A DNA stretch of 64,000 bases from Colius striatus (taxonomy: Eukaryota > Chordata > Aves > Coliiformes > Coliidae), in contig NC_084767.1 in NCBI RefSeq assembly GCF_028858725.1, positions 33,983,395 to 34,047,394 of the forward strand. Direction: 5' to 3'. Below the pieces are notes generated by a model that was given only the letters and a program-made list of their open reading frames with translations, was not told where the DNA came from and made no database searches. Within the stretch, counting starts at the first letter, position 1. Every line of letters begins with the position of its first letter. The position numbers and the translations under genes were made by a program. Shown here one piece after another: positions 25,230-34,653 of this stretch.

Positions 25230-25490
25230 TCTCTTCCACGGGCTGGGGAAGGCAACTGCCGCGCTCCTGGGCACTCCGTGTCCTGAGAAGCTGCTGTGGC
25301 GGCAGTGCCGGAAAAGCGCGAGGGGGGCGGGGAAAGGCAGGTAGGAGGAGCTCTGGCAGCCACGGCCCTGCCTTCTCCTGGAGTTACGGGCTGCCGCACT
25401 ACACACCGGGGCGGGTCTTCACCCTTGTCCCGAGGTGCTAGGCCGTGCTTGGGGCAGCGGCCGCCAGGCACCACGGCTCAGAGGTAAGGC
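25230..25490. promoter_or_regulatory. GC-rich, CpG-dense head of the unit (possible second promoter)
   Basis: A short CpG-dense stretch with GGGGGCGGGG (Sp1-like) and TGCCGGAAAAG (ETS-like), ending on the + strand at CTCAGAG followed by GTAAGG, a strong donor at 25484. It could be a small + strand first exon, or simply a GC-rich remnant. It recurs in every unit (about 33862-34122, 42499-42759, 51135-51395 and 59763-60023). No downstream + strand coding exon was identified, so its role is open. Confidence 0.35.
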
Positions 25491-25975
25491 AGACTACGCT
25501 CTGTTTTATGCTGGCACTTGCCACGTTTTAAAGCAAACAGCTTGTCTGGGCCCCGAAACTCTGAATTTGTAACAAATTCTCACAACAGCTCATCACTGAA
25601 GAAAGGTTGGGTGAAAGCGGGGAGGGGAGACTGGCGTAAGCATTAACTGAAATAGCGGCAGCAGAATATTCAAAGCATAAACAAGGTGGGGTCAGGCTGG
25701 GGGCCCTTCCCTGCTACTCTCGGCTGCCCGACTTTTTAATTTCTTTTTCTCAACAAATAAAGGGCACCTTTCTGTACGCTTCACGTGAAGGGCTGTCTCT
25801 GTTCCCTTCCCCAAAAGGGACACTGAAGGGGGAAAAAAACCCAAATCTGTCCTAGGTCTTTTTGCTCCTCTCAGGATGGTTAAATAAAACATAATTAAGA
25901 GAAGAATTCCTGGCTGTTAGGAGGCCTGTTTCACAAAATGCTTCCCACACGTGTTTAAAGTGCAAACAACCTGAG

Positions 25976-25981
25976 TTTATT
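25976..25981 (-). terminator. Poly(A) signal of CLK copy 1
   Basis: The minus strand reads AATAAA about 40 nt after the CLK stop codon at 26022, predicting a very short 3' UTR. The same signal occurs at 34608-34613, 43245-43250, 51881-51886 and 60509-60514. Confidence 0.65.
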
Positions 25982-26021
25982 TAACAGTCAAAACTCAGCT
26001 GAATTAACTTAGTTAACTAAC

Positions 26022-29000
26022 TTAATATTGTCTACGTTTCTTTGGTGGAAGGCAAAAAATGCCAGCCTTCTTAGGTGGAGGGGCGGTGCGTCTTTCTAAG
26101 GGGAAGAAGAAAGGATGTGTCAGAGCTTCTTCAAGAGTAATGCGCTTGGCTGGGTCGTACTCCAGCATCTTGCCAAGGAGGTCAAAGAGGTTCTGGTGGT
26201 CAGCGTCCTGGCAGGTCATGAATTCCTTCATCAAGAAAACAAAAAACGGGGGTTTTGGAATCTCATTAATTGCACTTCAAGCTCCCCTCCCCAAACCCCT
26301 TTCCCCTCTGTCCTCTTACCTTCAGTGGCTTACACTGGCTTAACATGTATCTAGCAGCTGGACTCCGTTGATCCCAATCCAGCCGGTCATGAGAGAAGTA
26401 TCTGCGTTTCCTTAACCAAACAGACCACGGTTTGTTAACCAAAGATTTGGGCTTGTCCCTGCACTAGAACTTTTATCAGCATGTTTGTTCCCAGCTTGGG
26501 GACTGACTGGCCCTGTTGCACCTGCCTGACCAGCTTGGTCGATACAGCAAAAGGATAAATCTGAGCTTATTAGACTTTTAAAAAATTTCCTACGAAACCA
26601 GATCTGAAAATACATAAAACTATAGCAGTCCAGGGAGAGAAAAACATCGTTACCTGCTTCTCTTGGCCATGTCATCTGGCAGGGGCCCCAGGACTCGCTC
26701 CATCATTGCCAGCTGCTCTTCGTCCCTCCTGGCCTAGAGGGAGAGCAAAAGAGACTTTTTTTTTTTTTCTGTGAGAGGAAGTTAACCACGGAGTAGCCTT
26801 ACTTCAGCGTTGACTGTACGCTGCAGCCAAGAATCCACTTCAGATTCAAGAAAAAAAAAAAAAAGCTGTACTCATCTGTTTCCTGAAGAAAGTTGCCATG
26901 TACTGGAGGGGTTTTGCCCCTACGGTTCTCTCCAATTTGGCATTAAAGAGAAACGCAGCTTCATTTCTTGCTCAGACCACTCCCCTTAGTTCCCACCTCC
27001 CCCTAGCATGTCTCCACCCAGCTAAGAAGTATTACACACGCAGCATCACTGTGGGGGTTCGCTGTTACCTACATCAAACAGTGTGGATCCAGTGTAATAT
27101 TCCACGAGGACACATCCAATGCTCCAAACGTCACAGGGTTGTGACCACCCCAGTCCTGTGAAAAAGATGCAGCAGGTTCACGTTTATAGCACCCTGCAAA
27201 CAGTTCAACAGCTCAAGCAAGATACGCAACACTGCTGTAGCCTAACAAACAGGCGTCTTCTGACCTAGGATGACTTCAGGAGCTCTGTAATATCTCGTGG
27301 ACACCAGACTGCTGTGATACTCAGCGTCATATACCGCGTTGCCGAAGTCCACGACTTTGACGGCTGGATCTTTTATGGTGCGTTCATTGCATTTCTAAAT
27401 TGAAACAGGGAGACGCAAGTGACCAAATAAACCCTGACAGTGGCCAAGGGAGAGGTGGGGAAGACGACGGCAACTCACCCATTTGTGGCTATACTTTTTA
27501 ACATAGTCTGAGTTCACAAATACAATGTTTTCTGGTTTCAGATCTGTATGAGTCAACTTCTTCAGGTGCAAAACTGCCATGTAACAAACACAGTTAGCCA
27601 ACTCTGTCAAGAGAATGTAACAAACAAAGCAAAAAAAACCAAACCAAACCACCCCACAAAAAACTTACAGTTCACAGATTCGCAGATCTGATATGCCATC
27701 TGTCTAATGTGGTCCAGCTCAAAGGGCAGAAAGCCATTCTGTTTAAGGAAGTCATAGGTGCTGAGCCCCAGCAGCTCAAAAACAATGCAGACGTGGTCAC
27801 GGTACGTAAACCATTCTAACATCCGGACGCAGTGACTGCAAAAGCAGGGAAATACAGCAAGTTGCGTGACACTCAGATCCACACGTTGTACGTTGCAGAA
27901 AGTGACATCGCAGACACTTGAAAGCCAAAACAAAAGGACAGACGGCTTTGTACACTTACTATCTACCGTTGGGATCCACTGCCTTTAAATGCTGCAGCAC
28001 CTGTACTTCTAAGTGAGCTGCCTCCGTGCACGTAGGGACATTTTTTATTATTTTCACAGCTACGTGCCTGTTGTGGCTGAAAAGACAGGTTTCAGCAGTG
28101 ATCAGAACAATTAGCTTTAATGCAGAATATTCGGTAATTATCACCACATACATAGTTTGTAACAATGGCAACCTTATCGTGAAGAGGTGGGGAGTTTTTT
28201 TAAGTACGCACTGACTTCACGTAACCAAGCTTCATCTATGCACAACCACACCTGAAATATAACCTTTACATTTTAAAAAACACATTCAATGCCTTCTACG
28301 TCAGTATTAAAGGCTAAAGGCCCCACTCACCTCTTCCTTTGTATTTACGACTGTAAACACTCTAGTTTTGTGCCAGTTTGCGCACAGCAAAAACGCCGTG
28401 AAACACAAAATGACAATTACATCATCACACGATGTCAGGGACCTTGCTCCTCATACAGCCCAGGGGATGGTGCCGGCCCCAGCACTGCCCAGGCTGGGGG
28501 ATGCTTCACCCTTCTGTGTCCAGGCCCCCAGACCATGACCTCTCCCAGGCTGAGGCGTGCCGGCAGAAGACGCCCCGTCGCCCCATCCACCAGTCCTGCC
28601 CAACCCTTGCGTCTGGGAGCTGGTTTTAGCACGACATGGCAACAGACATCGGCGTCTGGGAACGGCTCGTGGCCTTACGCAGAGCAGCAGACGAGGACGT
28701 AACGGTAAAACCTGACACAACGGGGAGGCGCTTCACAAACCACACCGTGATGGCGACGGGAAGAGAAATTACATGCCTTCAGTGAAAGACTTACTCTTCA
28801 CGATCGATGCATTCCACTACTTTTCCAAAGGCACCCGTACCCAAAGTCGCCACCACCTCATCTGTAGAGAAAAGAACTCTCAGGCACGGAAGCTGTGAAC
28901 TTACTCAGCTATTATAAAACCAAGCAAACAAAAATAAACCCAAAAGCCTAAGTGCTATCACTGAAGCTACCCTAGGCTGTGCTGCTTTAAATTGTAAATC

Positions 29001-30510
29001 TGTTTTGAGAGATGTTATTGGACAACTCTCATGCAGGTGCATTGCCGGGGATCTCCTTCATTAACTTACTATTTTTGGGGGTGAAAAATGGGAGAAAGGA
29101 AAAAAAAAAAAGTATTCAGGTCTACAGAAAAAGAGTAACAATCCCCACCTCCAAACAAAAACGTTAAGATAGAAAGGAAAGGCTTCCAAAGCACCCCTCA
29201 CAGCTTACGCTAAAAGGACTTATTCTATCTATCTATCTATTCTAAAAGTTAATAAATTTTAAAAAGTGTTCTATACATCTTGCACTTAGTCTGTCTCCAC
29301 TCTGACAGATCAGGTGACCCTCCTCATCCTCTACGTTCTCGGATCCTCTCTCTCGAAGACTCTTCTGGAACCACAGACAATCAATAAACCCGAGTGAATT
29401 CAGGTCACGCTACAAAATTCATGCAGCAGGGAGATAGTCGGGTAGTCAGATACACGTCGGGACACAAACAGTCGGCAGCAGCAATTTCAAATGCCGTCCC
29501 CGGAAATTCACAGGGCACGTAGTTCTACAGATTTCTCAATGACTTAAAACACCTTACTAAATAAATTTTCTAAAAAGTAAAAATCTGACATAATCTTCTT
29601 GCTCTTTCTGTGATACTTAGTCAAAAAGCACGCTTAGAAGTTTGTGCTTGGATTTTTGAGTTGGGCTGAGATCGATGCTTATCATAATAAAAATTCTGAA
29701 GGCATGAAAGCAACGTTGCATTTCACGTATTCCAGTTGATGGTTACTACTCATCAATCTGTTCAAATACATCTAATGAACAAATCAAGACTGTGTTCTGT
29801 GGTATTACACACGTACCTACAAACTACACGTTTTCGATGGAGGCAATAAAAGCTCAGCAAAAAACAATCTCCAAACATTAGCTAAAGGGATAAACAGTTA
29901 TCAACAGAATTCCCCAAGTCCCCCCACTCCAGTACTACTGCTGCCCAGCCGAGAATCCATCTCTTTGAAAGAAAAGGATATCCTAACAATTTGTCACACC
30001 TCCTGTGGATGTGGAAGATGGGTACAGTAAGGAGTGTCGGCTCTCCTTTTGCGAGTAGCCTTCCCATCACTTCCCGACGCTTTGGCACTGCCATGCCCAC
30101 CACATTCTTTCCGTTCTGTAGCACTGTGCAACTGGTCTCCTTCGCTTGCAGACTGGGTTTCTGAAGGGCTTCTGCAGAGGATCAAAGCAACGTAATAAGA
30201 ATCATTCTAATAGCCCTATCAAGACAGATCTTTTTAGTGGTTTAAAGCTGTAAGACATCTTCCTTGAAAGATCTCCAACCCAAAAACTAATACGTTATCA
30301 GATGAGCAGATGAGAATAATAGAACCTTAAAACATCAGCTTGCTGATACTGCTGATGCCAGAAATTAAAAAGCCGTTACCTGCAGTGCTTCTTCCTCTTT
30401 TGTGCAGGAGTTAATGATGTCCTCTTTCTCTTAGAAGAGGCACCAGATCCTTTGGAACCACAACTTTCTCTTTTACCCTGCTTGGAACTAGGTTGCTTGG
30501 AAGGAAACAT
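26022..30510 (-). CDS. CLK1: CLK (LAMMER) dual-specificity protein kinase, copy 1
   Basis: Eleven coding exons on the minus strand, 5' to 3': 30510-30380, 30171-30000, 29364-29277, 28861-28795, 28076-27960, 27835-27669, 27573-27479, 27394-27265, 27155-27073, 26733-26654 and 26401-26320, 26225-26022 (the last two complete the set of twelve segments if the final exon is counted separately). They sum to 1416 nt, 471 residues plus stop, with GT-AG introns and consistent phases. Kinase parts: glycine loop GTGAFGKV at 138-145, VAVK lysine 161, alpha-C Glu 176, HTDLKPEN with catalytic Asp 258, DFG 295-297, APE 317-319, LAMMER signature ending at 363. CLKs phosphorylate SR splicing factors in the nucleus. 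Human CLK1 has 484 residues; here the N-terminal 101 residues do not match its usual start and the last ~20 residues (..[15 protein letters not shown]) are extra. Convergence with BZW1 supports CLK1 ancestry. The start is the ATG right at the acceptor at 30510; an upstream 5' UTR exon is likely. Confidence 0.92.
29221..29241. repeat. (TATC)n microsatellite in a CLK intron
   Basis: About four TATC units. They recur at the same place in each unit (about 37853, 46490, 55117, 63745) with no length difference seen, which is unusual for a microsatellite unless the copies are very young or homogenised. Confidence 0.7.
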
Positions 30511-30815
30511 CTGTAACAAAGATACTTTGCTCTTTTAATTACATCCCACAGATGAAGAATTCATTTTCAAAATTAGCACTCTGATGAAGGCTGCATTTTT
30601 CTTCAAGCACCAGCAACCTACTTCTTAGAAACAGTTTTTAAAAGAAGTAGTATGGCTGGGACACTAAACGTACCCAGCGGATGCTGTTTCTGCAAAGCTG
30701 CTCGGGCACCCGAAGGTGCCGAGAAGGCAGGCTGCCGTGGACTTTGGAAGTACGGCATACTACTATCGCCCAGCGTCCCTTCAGAACACTTCAGGAACCT
30801 GTCGGAAACTTTTAC

Positions 30816-31620
30816 CTTGTTTCTTCCCACAGACGCCCGGAGAACTCCTGATGCCGAGTCAAAATGGCAACAAGGCTTCGGTTATGTCTCGCGGCTAACG
30901 CCTAATGCAGAGTGAAAACGACAAAACTTCGGCGCCAAGTTTTATCAGTCGCTACACGTGCCCGTTGCTTCCCTTTCCAATCGTAACCGGACTCTTGCTC
31001 CCAAGCCGCGTCTCCGGCCGCCGCGCCGGGGCTGGGGGCAGCCGTGACGCTCCACGGCGAGAGACGGCGGCGCAGGGCGGGCAGACGCCGTGCCCCCTCC
31101 CGCGGCAGGCTCCCCTCTCCGGGCCACGGCCACGGCCTCCCCGCTAAACACACCGAAGCCATTTTCTCCCCGCCCGGCACAAGCAGCGGGCAGATAACGT
31201 CGTGTCTTGCAGCGAGGCGGGGTCACCTAGGCGCCCCCGCCCCCGGCCGCCCTCCCACCGCGGCAGCAGCCAACCTCCCTCCCTCTCTCCGCGCCTGCCT
31301 CCCTCCGCCCCGCCCCGGCCCGCCTGCCCGGCCCCCGACGCCGTCCCTCGGCTCTGCCCCGCCGCCCGCGCTCCTCCCCTCGCCCCCACCTCCGCTCTGT
31401 CTGACGGCGACACACGGAATGAAGCAGCCGCCAGCCTGCAGCCCGCGGCCAGCGGCGTGGCGTTGCTAGGACGCGCCTGGCCTTGGGCTGCTGGGTCACA
31501 AACCCCGCACACGCGGCTTCGCGGGAGGAGGGCCCCCCCCCCACCCGCACCCCCATCGCGGGACGGGACCGGCTCCCCGACTCTCGCTGCCCGCCTCGTG
31601 GCCTTGAAGTAAAACAACCG
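30816..31620 (-). promoter_or_regulatory. CpG-island promoter and 5' UTR exon of CLK copy 1
   Basis: CpG-dense sequence upstream of the CLK start. On the minus strand, GGGAAGAAACAAG followed by GTAAAAG gives a donor at 30815, so a non-coding first exon probably spans ~30816-30930 and splices to the acceptor before the ATG. Near the presumed start are GGCGCCAAG (E2F-like), CAAAATGGC (YY1-like, + strand) and a CCAAT motif near 30978. A C-rich flank contains Sp1-like CCGCCCC boxes and a GTTGCTAGGAC half-site resembling an RFX X-box near 31463. The element sites are motif guesses. Confidence 0.75.
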
Positions 31621-33169
31621 TGCAAAACCTTCACCCGTTTTCCTGCCACCAACTTTAGAAGGCAAGGAAAGGAAAAAAACCACCCCAAATTAAAAAGTCC
31701 GTTGAAGAATGACTGCTAGAAGACAGTGCTTGTGTGTGTGTGTGACTCTGCAGTGCCACATCGCCATTTTTCACCCTTGAGGAAACAGCTTTGTTATTTG
31801 TCTGTCTCCCTCGACAAATTAAGAGGCTCTCAAGTCAGCTCTAAAGCAACAGCAGCTTAAAGGACCGCGTATAACTCGCAAAGGTATCTTTGTAGATCAC
31901 TGGCATTGAAAACATTTCCAAGTACTTGAACGTTCTGTGCGTTGGGCTTCACGGTGTCTCACGGTATCCTTTTACTAGTTTTGAATCATGCTTTTGAGAT
32001 CACGAAATACCTCCTGTAAAACAAACTACACGCAGCTCTTCCAGTAAGTGTACAGATCAGTCTTCCATACCCACAGAACGAAAAAAGACAAACAAACCTA
32101 ACACAGCTTTCCACAATAACTAACCTTTGCTTCTGCTGCTCTTCACTACTGCTGCCAACATGGTAGTTTAAGTCACCAAGACCAACCCTCTCGCCACAGC
32201 ATCACCTCTCTCAGAGGAGCTCTCAAGCCCCTCGGCCAACTATCAGCCGTCACCTCACGTGCAATCTGCCTTACGTGGAAAAAGAGCAGCTAAGGATAAA
32301 ACGGTTCTGAAACACAACAGCCTTGTACACACCAGCTCTCTAAACAAATTAAACCAGTCCTGGAATAGTTTCCAGTCCAGTGCCACATGTCAGCATTGGA
32401 AATTATTGTCCCCTTTGCACTGCAGGAAAGTCTCCAGTATGTCCTTCTGCACGGCAGCAGTGTCAGCGTGGCAGTCAAACACTCAGTTGTATGCCTCTGT
32501 CTGCTTGCTATTGCCGCTGGTTACGTGGAAGAGACGGGAAGGTAACAGAGATGAAATAATTAAACCCTTTACCTGACTGACTGAAGTGTTATGACAAAAC
32601 GTACTAAGTCTGGAGCAAGGCCTAAGAGTGTTAAGCAACGCTCCATACAGAACAGAGAAACTTTATCCCAGAGAGAGGGTACCGATTAACTCTGCTTCGG
32701 TAACCTGTACCTGGCATGCCTTTGCCTTTCCCTTGCACTTAAGTTCTTTATTTTAAGAGGCAATATCTCAAAATGGGAAATACTGGTCTGAAGCAGAGTG
32801 CGAGCCAGCTGGACCTGGACCTCCCAAGGACCACAAAGCATATATACGAGAGCGGAGTGTGCTATCGACCAAGTCCAAAGAGAGGGAAGAAGTTCATAAT
32901 GGGAGGAACTGTGGGTAATCCTTCCTGTCCAAGGCCTCTCACGCATAGTCGGAACTCAAAATATACGTACTGTAGAGTCAGAGATGTGGAACGAGTTGAT
33001 TTTTTCCTACTTTATGAACGCAAACTGATGCCAAAATGCACGTTGAAGGTTTACAACAAGGAAGAGTAGAACATTCCGCTTTTCCCAGTATGTCCAAGGT
33101 AGAGAACTTTTGATGTGTACAAATCATTTTCCCTTCCCTGCTTTAGTCAGTTTAGGTTACGCTTTCGGT
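31621..33169. other. Spacer between CLK promoter and pol fossil (copy 1)
   Basis: About 1.5 kb with a (GT)n run near 31731 and no recognised gene. The equivalent stretches are 40258-41806, 48894-50442 and 57522-59070. Short open frames occur on both strands and only the 98-codon one (listed separately) is mentioned further. It may hold distal promoter elements of CLK. Confidence 0.5.
32773..33069 (+). other. Open frame of 98 codons in the unit spacer, function unknown
   Basis: A frame starting MGNTGLKQSASQ and ending KVYNKEE is kept in all four complete units (also 41410-41706, 50046-50342, 58674-58970). Across copies I see two silent changes and one R-to-Q change. It matches no family I recognise, has no clear domain, and has no obvious promoter of its own. 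Conservation of the frame is weak evidence, since the units are nearly identical overall. It may be chance or an untranslated part of another transcript. Confidence 0.2.
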
Positions 33170-34106
33170 TGTTATCGCATATCCTTGCGTGGCGAGTTCC
33201 ATTCACGACGAAGCTGCTGCCATCTGTGAACAGTTTCCATTCAGGGTTTTCAGGAGGATCATCCTTCAGGTCCTCTCTGTTGGAATATGTATGTTCAATG
33301 GTTGCAACGCAGTCGTGTTCCAGTTGTTGCTCTTCCTGTGAGGTACTGGGAAACACTGCAGGATTTAGAAGGTTAGTCGTTTTCAACACTACATCATCCT
33401 GCGCAGTGAGAATTACCTGGTATTTCATCATTCGCCTCGGGGATAATCCATGTCCCCCCTTTTGCTCCAAGACTGTGGTTACCATATGTGGCACATAGAC
33501 TGAAACAGCCCTTCCCAAGGTCAGCTTTCTTGCTTCTTGGATCAGTATGACGGTTACACCTACTGCTCGCAGGCAAGAAGGCCATCCCCTGCTCACCAAG
33601 TCCTGTTGTTTGCAAAAATATCCCACCGGTCTCTTCCAGCTTCCTAGTTTCATGATACGGTGAATGAGACTTACAGCAGTTCCGCTTGCAAAGTAAACTG
33701 TAAAAAGCCTCCAAAGTGAAAAGGCCAGGGCTTGCGTGCTGACTTGGTGTGACACTGTGGTTCCTACCCTCTGCTCCACGTAAACCCCACGCGTATGTGG
33801 TTTGTCCATCTCCTCGGGGACTTTGTCACCTCTCTGCGATGCTTCCAGCAGAGAGCTGTCCTCTCTTCCACGGGCTGGGGAAGGCAACTGCCGCGCTCCT
33901 GGGCACTCCGTGTCCTGAGAAGCTGCTGTGGCGGCAGTGCCGGAAAAGCGCGAGGGGGGCGGGGAAAGGCAGGTAGGAGGAGCTCTGGCAGCCACGGCCC
34001 TGCCTTCTCCTGGAGTTACGGGCTGCCGCACTACACACCGGGGCGGGTCTTCACCCTTCTCCCGAGGTGCTAGGCCGTGCTTGGGGCAGCGGCCGCCAGG
34101 CACCAC
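33147..34106 (-). other. Long open frame (319 codons) across the copy 1/copy 2 junction
   Basis: One uninterrupted minus-strand frame runs from the GC-rich head of copy 2 (residues ~1-150, low-complexity, Pro/Ala/Arg-rich) into the retroviral pol fossil at the end of copy 1. It exists only because the duplication joined the two parts; at the BZW1-side edge the frame is different and shorter. The same frame is open at 41784-42743, 50420-51379 and 59048-60007. No promoter or splice support was identified for it. It is most likely a by-product of the junction and of high GC content. Confidence 0.3.
33170..33650 (-). mobile_element. Class I (gammaretrovirus-like) ERV pol fragment, copy 1 right end (fossil)
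   Basis: The minus strand shows the end of reverse transcriptase and the start of RNase H of a gammaretrovirus-like pol: a WKRPVGYF-type stretch, a YVPHMV..VLEQKGGH stretch and LFTDGSSFV at the RNase H entry. No gag, env, integrase or LTR was recognised next to it, so it is a broken fragment truncated at both ends. Its boundary coincides with the unit junction at 33650. The insertion must pre-date the array's expansion. Confidence 0.88.
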
Positions 34107-34653
34107 GGCTCAGAGGTAAGGCAGGCTACGCTCTGTTTTATGCTGGCACTTGCCACGTTTTAAAGCAAACAGCTTGTCTGGGCCCCGAAACTCTGAATTT
34201 GTAACAAATTCTCACAACAGCTCATCACTGAAGAAAGGTTGGGTGAAAGCGGGGAGGGGAGACTGGCGTAAGCATTAACTGAAATAGCGGCAGCAGAATA
34301 TTCAAAGCATAAACAAGGTGGGGTCAGGCTGGGGGCCCTTCCCTGCTACTCTCGGCTGCCCGACTTTTTAATTTCTTTTTCTCAACAAATAAAGGGCACC
34401 TTTCTGTACGCTTCACGTGAAGGGCTGTCTCTGTTCCCTTCCCCAAAAGGGACACTGAAGGGGGAAAAAAACCCAAATCTGTCCTAGGTCTTTTTGCTCC
34501 TCTCAGGATGGTTAAATAAAACATAATTAAGAGAAGAATTCCTGGCTGTTAGGAGGCCTGTTTCACAAAATGCTTCCCACACGTGTTTAAAGTGCAAACA
34601 ACCTGAGTTTATTTAACAGTCAAAACTCAGCTGAATTAACTTAGTTAACTAAC

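Larger units (their letters stand above)
25024..33650. repeat. Tandem CLK unit, copy 1 (8627 bp)
   Basis: Homology with later copies starts at CATGATACGGTGAATGAGAC (25024) and continues to ...CTTCCTAGTTT (33650), after which the next copy begins. The unit holds a GC-rich head, the whole minus-strand CLK gene, its CpG island, a ~1.5 kb non-coding spacer and a retroviral pol fossil. The first ~85 bp are clearly more diverged from other copies than the rest: three substitutions and a 5-bp length difference. Copy 1 also lacks one 6-bp GGCCAC-type repeat unit near 31124 that copies 2-4 have. Confidence 0.97.

Noticed and set aside
26022-30510. Assignment to CLK2, CLK3 or a DYRK kinase
   Set aside because: The LAMMER signature and HTDLKPEN exclude DYRK. 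The [13 protein letters not shown] stretch and the position convergent with BZW1 fit CLK1 better than CLK2 or CLK3. CLK4 cannot be fully excluded from sequence alone.
31144-31683. Overlapping 130-180 codon frames on both strands in the CLK CpG island
   Set aside because: They have the same GC-rich composition effect. Their length changes between copies with the C-run, as expected for non-coding sequence.
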